Origin: Coprinopsis marcescibilis
Taxonomy: Eukaryota; Basidiomycota; Agaricomycetes; Agaricales; Psathyrellaceae
Direction of reading: 5' to 3'
Length of the DNA stretch: 64,000 nucleotides
Assembly: GCA_004369085.1 (NCBI GenBank)
Contig: ML210182.1
Span: 1-64,000, forward strand
Shown: positions 60,145 to 64,000 of the stretch, in pieces
How positions within the stretch are numbered: position 1 is the first letter of the stretch
Layout: the number at the start of each line of letters is the position of its first letter
Translations under genes and position numbers: made by a program
Notes under the pieces: generated by a model
The model's input: only the letters and a program-made list of their open reading frames with translations
Databases searched by the model: none
Told to the model about the DNA's origin: nothing

Positions 60145-61661
60145 ATGGAGGAGGTAGTTAAAGGTGATGGAAAAGGTACAGTTTCCTCTAGTCCCTTGAC
60201 TAGATGGCCAAATTAATCTGCGATCGTAGTACAACTCGACCCAACGCTGGACTTTGTTGCCGGGACTGTTGCGGTGGGTTCAATCGATTCGCGCTCGAGG
60301 CGCTATCTTCACGCGGAGAGAGCTCATTTGTGATGATAACTAGGGCATGGCGAGCCTCGCTGTTGGTTTTCCTTTAGATACAGGTAAAAGCTATCCCAAG
60401 AGTATACTGCAAGAGAACTGACGTGTTTCGTTGCAGTGAAAGTGAGATTCCAAACTCCAGGCATCGCAAGCAAATACACTTCGACATTCAGCGCAATTAG
60501 GACTATTGTGCGAGAGGAGAAGTTCATCGGGTTGTATAGGGGGATTACTTCGCCAATGGTGCGTAATTAGTTTCATTCAGCATCCACTCACCATTTGACA
60601 TTTGACATTCGTAGGCTACCGTCGCGCTCATGAATGGGCTCGTCTTCGCATCGTATCGGTTTCTGATGAAGCTGCAGCTAGAAACTGCAGACGGCATCCC
60701 TACTCTGGCCCAAATCGCGCTAGCTGGTGCAGGTAGTGGGATAATCTCTGCGTGAGTCCACCCGACGAATTAGGGCCTTCAAACATACTCTGACCTTCGC
60801 CTAGGATGATCACCACTCCTACAGAGCTTATCAAGATCCGGCAACAGTCCCTCCTTGTCCCAACAACTGCTCGGCAGGTAGCCTGGCAGATATTTCGCGA
60901 AAGCGGGATCCGCGGATTATATCGCGGTTTGACTGCTACTGCTCTTAGAGATACAGGTTACGGTGCATATTTCTTTGCTGTAAGTCCAGCTTCCTGTCCA
61001 TCGTGTTCTCTTTTAACATTGTAATGCAGTATGAAGCCACTTGCCGATATTTTGCACCGCCAATGGCAAACTCGACGTCAAGTGATATCTTGGCACATGT
61101 AGAAGAAGAAGTGGCTACATTATCGTGGCCTGCTCTTCTCGTTGCAGGGGGTGTAGCTGGAGTCGGTGCGCATACACTCTGAACTATCATTGTTCTCCAT
61201 AGAGTTAATGGGCCCGTCAATTCCTAGCTGGTTGGATAGCCACCTTTCCTCTCGACGTCGTAAAGACCCGCATACAAGCCAGCCAGCCAATCTACACTCC
61301 CAACCCCGCACTCTCCGCCACAACAACCTCTACACCGCATTACATTATACCTTCTAGAGGCTACTCGACAGCCCATGCCACTTTTAGAACTCCTCTCCTC
61401 TATAGATGGATTGGAGTGCCGAGCCAGACAACAGTCAAGGATACTAACCCGTATCGTTCCACCTGGTCGACAATTGTGAACTCTTATCGTGCCGAGGGTT
61501 TGCCTGTGTTCTTCCGTGGACTCTCTCCTACGCTTATCAGGTGAGTGGCTTGAGTGGTAGCCTTGCTTGCGGGTTTTAACCATAAATTGTTATTCAGGGC
61601 GATACCAGTTAATATGGTAACGTTTGGAACATTCGAAGCTATAGTTCATGCCTTTTCGTGA
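60145..61661 (+). CDS. Mitochondrial carrier (SLC25) family protein
   Basis: Nine exons: 60145..60175, 60230..60273, 60344..60383, 60437..60558, 60615..60751, 60805..60979, 61030..61165, 61228..61540, 61598..61661, giving 353 residues. All three carrier repeats show the P-x-[DE]-x-x-[KR] motif: PLDTVKVRFQ, PTELIKIRQQ and PLDVVKTRIQ. Each is followed by a GLYRG- or FFRG-type partner motif (FIGLYRGITSPM, GLYRGLTATALRDT, VFFRGLSPTLIR). The third repeat carries an extra loop of about 60 residues (Pro/Thr/Ser-rich) between its two helices. Carriers exchange metabolites across the inner mitochondrial membrane. The PTELIK motif and overall layout suggest the amino-acid/carnitine carrier side of the family, without certainty. 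Confidence 0.93.
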
Positions 61662-62643
61662 TTAAAAAGTTGTATTTTTGGTTGTCCTTTCGATTCTTAG
61701 ATCTTACACATGCATACTTACTAGCTGTGTCATAATTGGTTCTTCGTTCAACATGCCAACCCGTTCGCAGGGATAAATCTGCACGGGTTTTGCAACTACA
61801 CGTGTGGTATAAACTGTGACCATTCAACGGTCTGGTGCGCAGATGCCGGAAGATTCTTCTAACCGAATTCAACCTGCTCACTTGGAACCACCGCACGACA
61901 TCTATCTATCTCTCCGATGGCGGCCGCTAGTCACTAAATAGAGAAGACCAACGTCAGGTCAATTCAGGCGCTCTGAAGTGGTAACTTGGTCTGTATTCGG
62001 TGAGCCGGTTCCCAGAGAGTGTGCCCCTATTCCACGTCCTGATGATATTCGGTCCGTTTCTTTCTGTTGCGTTGCCTGTATGTACATATTCTGTGGTCTT
62101 CTGAAGCTTCTTTATGATATAACAAGGTGCGCCAATCATCATCGCTCATACCCTCAGAGGCTGACTAGGCTTTTCGTGCTTCTCTGGTTGTGGCAGGATC
62201 CTATAAGCGTCCTAAAATGACTAAATGCCAAGTGACGAAGCTTTCAGAAGACTGCGAATATCACGTTCAGTTGGCGGTCTGTTTTGTTGAATCTTCATGT
62301 GCAATGGGAATTACGCATGCTCGCTCGCATCCGGCGTCTTCTGGACATTTATCCGAGCTGACGCGCTTGAAGAGCGGAAATGCCTCGGGTGTTTGGCGCG
62401 AAGCTGATCCTAGTTGATCATGCAGCTGTGAGTCGGGCTTGTTATGGAGCTGGTCAGGCTACCTATGTTTTTACGCGTTTGCTGCGTGGAACAACCCTCA
62501 TCTTTCCGCTTGGCAACGGGGTGAAGAAGAGGTATATAACTGGCTCGTTCCATGCTTTTTGAAGGAGCGGAGACGTATTCCAGTGCCTCGTACCATTACC
62601 CCAGTTTGCCCCACTTGCATTTCTTCTCTCCCCGTCATCGAGG
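61662..62643. other. Intergenic: upstream of the AA9 gene
   Basis: 982 bp holding the carrier 3' flank and the AA9 promoter. I see no exon with support and name no specific regulatory site. Confidence 0.45.
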
Positions 62644-63842
62644 ATGTTCGGCTTGAACGCGCTTAAGACTCTTATCCCCGCCATCATCGCGATTATTTCT
62701 GTAGCGTCGACTGTGGATGCTCATGGATACTCGCAAGAGGTCATCTTAGGGACCGTCAAACACACTGGCTCACTCCCCTACCAGGACCCGTACGTATCAC
62801 TTTTGACCGCTTTTACTCTCCTAACCGCTGCTTATGGGTTTTCTTTCCCTTTCAAGATACATGAGCCCATACCCAGACCGAATCATCCGAAAGATTCCCA
62901 GCAACGGTACATTGCCTCCCACCTTCGTCTTGCCTTCGCTGGTTCTTATTTCCTCCGCTTCGTTTACAGGCCCCGTCGAGGATCCTTCGCTCATCGAGTT
63001 CGTCAAACTCTAATCTTTACCAAGACCGGATGATCGTATGTGCTGACACTGCCGTTTAAAACAGCGTCCAATGCAACGGGTATGCTGCTGCTGGTTGGAA
63101 GACAGCGCCTAGTAGCATCGTCGGAAAGATCAAGGCTGGTGATACCATCAAGTTCCACTGGACTGACTGGGCAGACAGCCACAAGGGCCCTATCATCACG
63201 TATATGGCCCGTGCGCCCTCAGACATCACCAAATGGGAACCCGGCACTGCGTGAGTAGTGCTGCTTGGGGTTGGGGTTTCTCGACCCAGCCCCTTGAGGC
63301 CTGTTTACTGACGAAAGTTCAATGGTCCCTAGCCCTGTGTGGTTCAAGATTGACCACAGTGGCAAGTCCGCTGACGGCAAGTGGGCAGCAACGGACAAAC
63401 TCTATGAGACCAATCACATCTACACTGTCCGGATCCCTCCCAAGCTCCAAGCAGGCCAGTACCTCATCCGACACGAGATGTACGTGACTTTTTGGCAGGC
63501 ACTCTAGACCCAATATCTGACATCTTCAATTAACCTTTTCTAGTATTGCATTGCATGGCGCGTTCAACTTCCCGGGTGCCCAATTCTACCCCGGCTGCGT
63601 CCAAGTCCAGGTCGAAGGAACTGGTACTGCCTTCCCCAGCAAAAGCTCGCTTGTGTCCTTCCCTGGTGCATACAATGCCAGCACACCCGGCATCCTCTTC
63701 GACATTTACTCCGACCAGAGTTTGGCTTACCCCATCCCTGGACCCCCTGTGTGAGTACAACTATTGTCTATCTGGTTGAGCTCATCTGGCTGACTGGTAT
63801 CATGCGTACTTTCAACGTATTAGCTGGACTGGTGGAAACTGA
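62644..63842 (+). CDS. AA9 lytic polysaccharide monooxygenase
   Basis: Seven exons: 62644..62789, 62857..62906, 62970..62997, 63065..63250, 63333..63479, 63544..63750, 63824..63842, giving 260 residues. The signal peptide (26 residues) ends in STVDA, so the mature protein starts with His (HGYSQEV), the first ligand of the copper histidine brace. DVQCNG is assembled across intron 3. FHWTDWADSHKGP carries the second copper His. RHEIIALHGA and AQFYPGCVQVQV carry the conserved His/Gln and axial Tyr. The protein ends PGPPVWTGGN with no carbohydrate-binding module. AA9 enzymes oxidatively cut cellulose or xyloglucan outside the cell, using copper and O2/H2O2. Lignocellulose use by the fungus is implied. 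Confidence 0.95.
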
Positions 63843-64000
63843 GCTGCATAAAATATACTTTACTCCCGCTAGTCAATCACCCTTATACCCATTCATTATA
63901 CGCGTACTTGATCAACCTATGGATTCACTTCTTTTTTCCAAAATGTATGCATTCAGCTCTGAATCCAGAGCGTACAAACGCCACACGCCGCGTCTTCAAT

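Overview
The window looks like nuclear DNA from a filamentous basidiomycete, most likely an Agaricomycete wood or litter decayer. Genes are dense on both strands. They are cut by many short GT-AG introns (36-82 nt, a few longer), and reading frames become continuous only after these are removed. The content fits this lineage: a NACHT-TPR protein, F-box-like families, two DUF6699 proteins, an AA9 lytic polysaccharide monooxygenase, a PL14 polysaccharide lyase and a fungal seven-helix membrane protein. All exon joins were read by eye from splice signals, frame and protein-family continuity; nothing was computed or searched.

Layout. 0-4.6 kb: 3' part of a NACHT-TPR gene (cut by the window edge, frame break near its end), then an intron-containing tRNA-Gln. 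5.2-6.9 kb: membrane-anchored PC-esterase-like protein. 7.1-9.2 kb: secreted PL14 lyase. 9.4-11.4 kb (-): SLC41/MgtE-type divalent cation transporter. 11.7-14.4 kb: ADA3 of the SAGA complex. 15.4-16.1 kb: two nearly identical, convergent, intron-containing tRNA-Met genes. 16.3-17.9 kb (-): CDC73 of the Paf1 complex. 18.2-18.9 kb (-): small predicted secreted protein. 19.5-20.5 kb (-): RING/coiled-coil protein. 21.2-21.9 kb: KIG-repeat stress-type protein. 22.1-23.4 kb (-): mitochondrial tryptophanyl-tRNA synthetase. 23.6-24.7 kb: F-box-like protein.

25.2-27.0 and 28.1-28.9 kb (-): two DUF6699 proteins. 30.0-31.5 kb: seven-helix protein. 32.3-33.9 kb (-): OST48/WBP1. 34.3-35.2 kb (-): single-pass membrane protein. 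37.5-38.9 kb: HMG-box factor. 40.0-42.2 kb (-): serine carboxypeptidase. 42.5-44.9 kb (-): an intact F-box-like gene followed by a decayed copy. 46.0-46.8 kb (-): calcipressin. 47.4-48.5 kb (-): CCDC124-like protein. 48.9-50.8 kb: MFS transporter. 50.8-55.3 kb: gene-poor. 55.3-57.7 kb: PP2C-type phosphatase. 58.8-59.4 kb: small secreted protein. 60.1-61.7 kb: mitochondrial carrier. 62.6-63.8 kb: AA9 LPMO.

These are mostly independent eukaryotic genes, not an operon or a metabolic cluster. Two general transcription co-factors (ADA3, CDC73) and two secreted carbohydrate-active enzymes (PL14, AA9) occur, but not side by side. The most unusual items are: the 93-residue higher-order TPR repeat and frame break in the NACHT gene; the PC-esterase homologue that lacks both expected catalytic residues; the inverted tRNA-Met pair whose intron can pair with its own anticodon; microexons of 12, 15 and 20 nt, one carrying a catalytic aspartate; and the F-box gene/pseudogene pair. 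I saw no transposon, CRISPR array or obvious novel multi-gene system.
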